Notes under the pieces: model-generated
What the model saw: only the letters and a program-made list of their open reading frames with translations
Database searches by the model: none
What the model was told of the DNA's origin: nothing
In this document: piece by piece, positions 63,701 through 64,000 of the stretch
Layout: each line of letters opens with the position of its first letter
Numbering within the stretch: the first letter of the stretch is position 1
Position numbers and translations under genes: made by a program
From: Prorocentrum cordatum
Lineage: Eukaryota > Sar > Dinophyceae > Prorocentrales > Prorocentraceae
Direction: 5' to 3'
DNA: 64,000 nt
Assembly (NCBI GenBank): GCA_963575745.1
Contig: CAUYUJ010020182.1
Span: forward strand, 296,620 to 360,619

Positions 63701-64000
63701 GTGTCAATGTTGAGCAATGGTGGAAGGGAGGGGATGGCAGGTAGGCAAGGGAAGGGACGGGAAGTGGGGGGGAAATGGAGGGGCAGAGGAAAGCATTCGG
63801 GAGGGGGGAGGGGGAAGGGAAGGAGATGGGGGGAGGGGAGGGGAAAGAGAGAGGGGAGAGGGGAGGGGGCGAGGGGAGTCTTCGGGAGCGGAGGGGGGGA
63901 GGGGGGAGGGGCAAGCTAGGTGCGCTCGCGTCATATCTGACGTCCTACCCCTCCCTCCCATCCCTTACCATGGCGCTGATTTTCTCTATCCGCGGACGCG
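63701..64000 (+). repeat. Dispersed repeat R3, copy 4 (runs off the window)
   Basis: G-rich purine tract (63720-63908), then GGCAAGCTAGGTGCGCTCGC, GTCATATCTGACGTCC, CCATGGCGCTGATTTTCTCT, ATCCGCGGACGCG. The most complete copy of R3. Confidence 0.85.

Overview
The window looks like nuclear DNA of a dinoflagellate; the species cannot be fixed from sequence alone, though the repeat style reminds me of Prorocentrum or Symbiodiniaceae. The strongest reason is three genomic copies of most or all of the dinoflagellate spliced leader (21391-21422, a tandem pair; 33341-33361; 45510-45526). Supporting reasons are high GC, gene-poor DNA packed with satellites, and degenerate non-LTR retrotransposons. Nothing bacterial was seen: no operons, tRNAs, rRNAs or CRISPR. 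Most long open frames here are artefacts of GGA/TCC and GAGGCT arrays or of GC-rich DNA, so only a small set of coding regions is reported.

Layout. 0-5 kb: a possible RNase H fragment, a few exon-like frames and a dispersed repeat. 5.2-8.2 kb: GGA and TCC arrays, then one intact ORF of unknown function (about 470 codons). 8.9-20.4 kb: satellite country, including two homologous composite repeats (11.14-12.75 and 13.04-15.15 kb) with shared unique ends and short terminal inverted repeats around satellite cores. 21.4-26.06 kb: a degenerate LINE-like element headed by tandem relict spliced leaders. 28.2-31.2 kb: a second LINE with stops and frameshifts. 33.3-34.25 kb: a relict spliced leader followed by an ORF, probably a retroposed cDNA. 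35.2-35.7 kb: a 74-bp satellite. 39.4-44.04 kb: a third LINE. 45.5-46 kb: a third relict spliced leader.

48,354-59,086: the most interesting region. A perfect 28-bp inverted repeat bounds 10.7 kb holding at least four protein-like genes (three unknown families and one endonuclease/exonuclease/phosphatase-like gene with GDFN). Arrays of a second palindrome (9-bp arms, TGA loop) sit just inside both ends and again in the middle. More than a dozen hairpins with a constant CAGCAG loop and variable but self-complementary stems lie throughout the interior, several in frame inside genes. I found no such hairpin outside the inverted repeats. I read this as a candidate undescribed mobile element. No transposase or polymerase was recognised, and a 100-N gap lies inside it.

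59-64 kb: minisatellites, a 165-bp tandem array and copies of a dispersed repeat that also flanks the left side of the 10.7-kb element. Assignments to dinoflagellate families rest on remembered motif patterns; no database search was possible.
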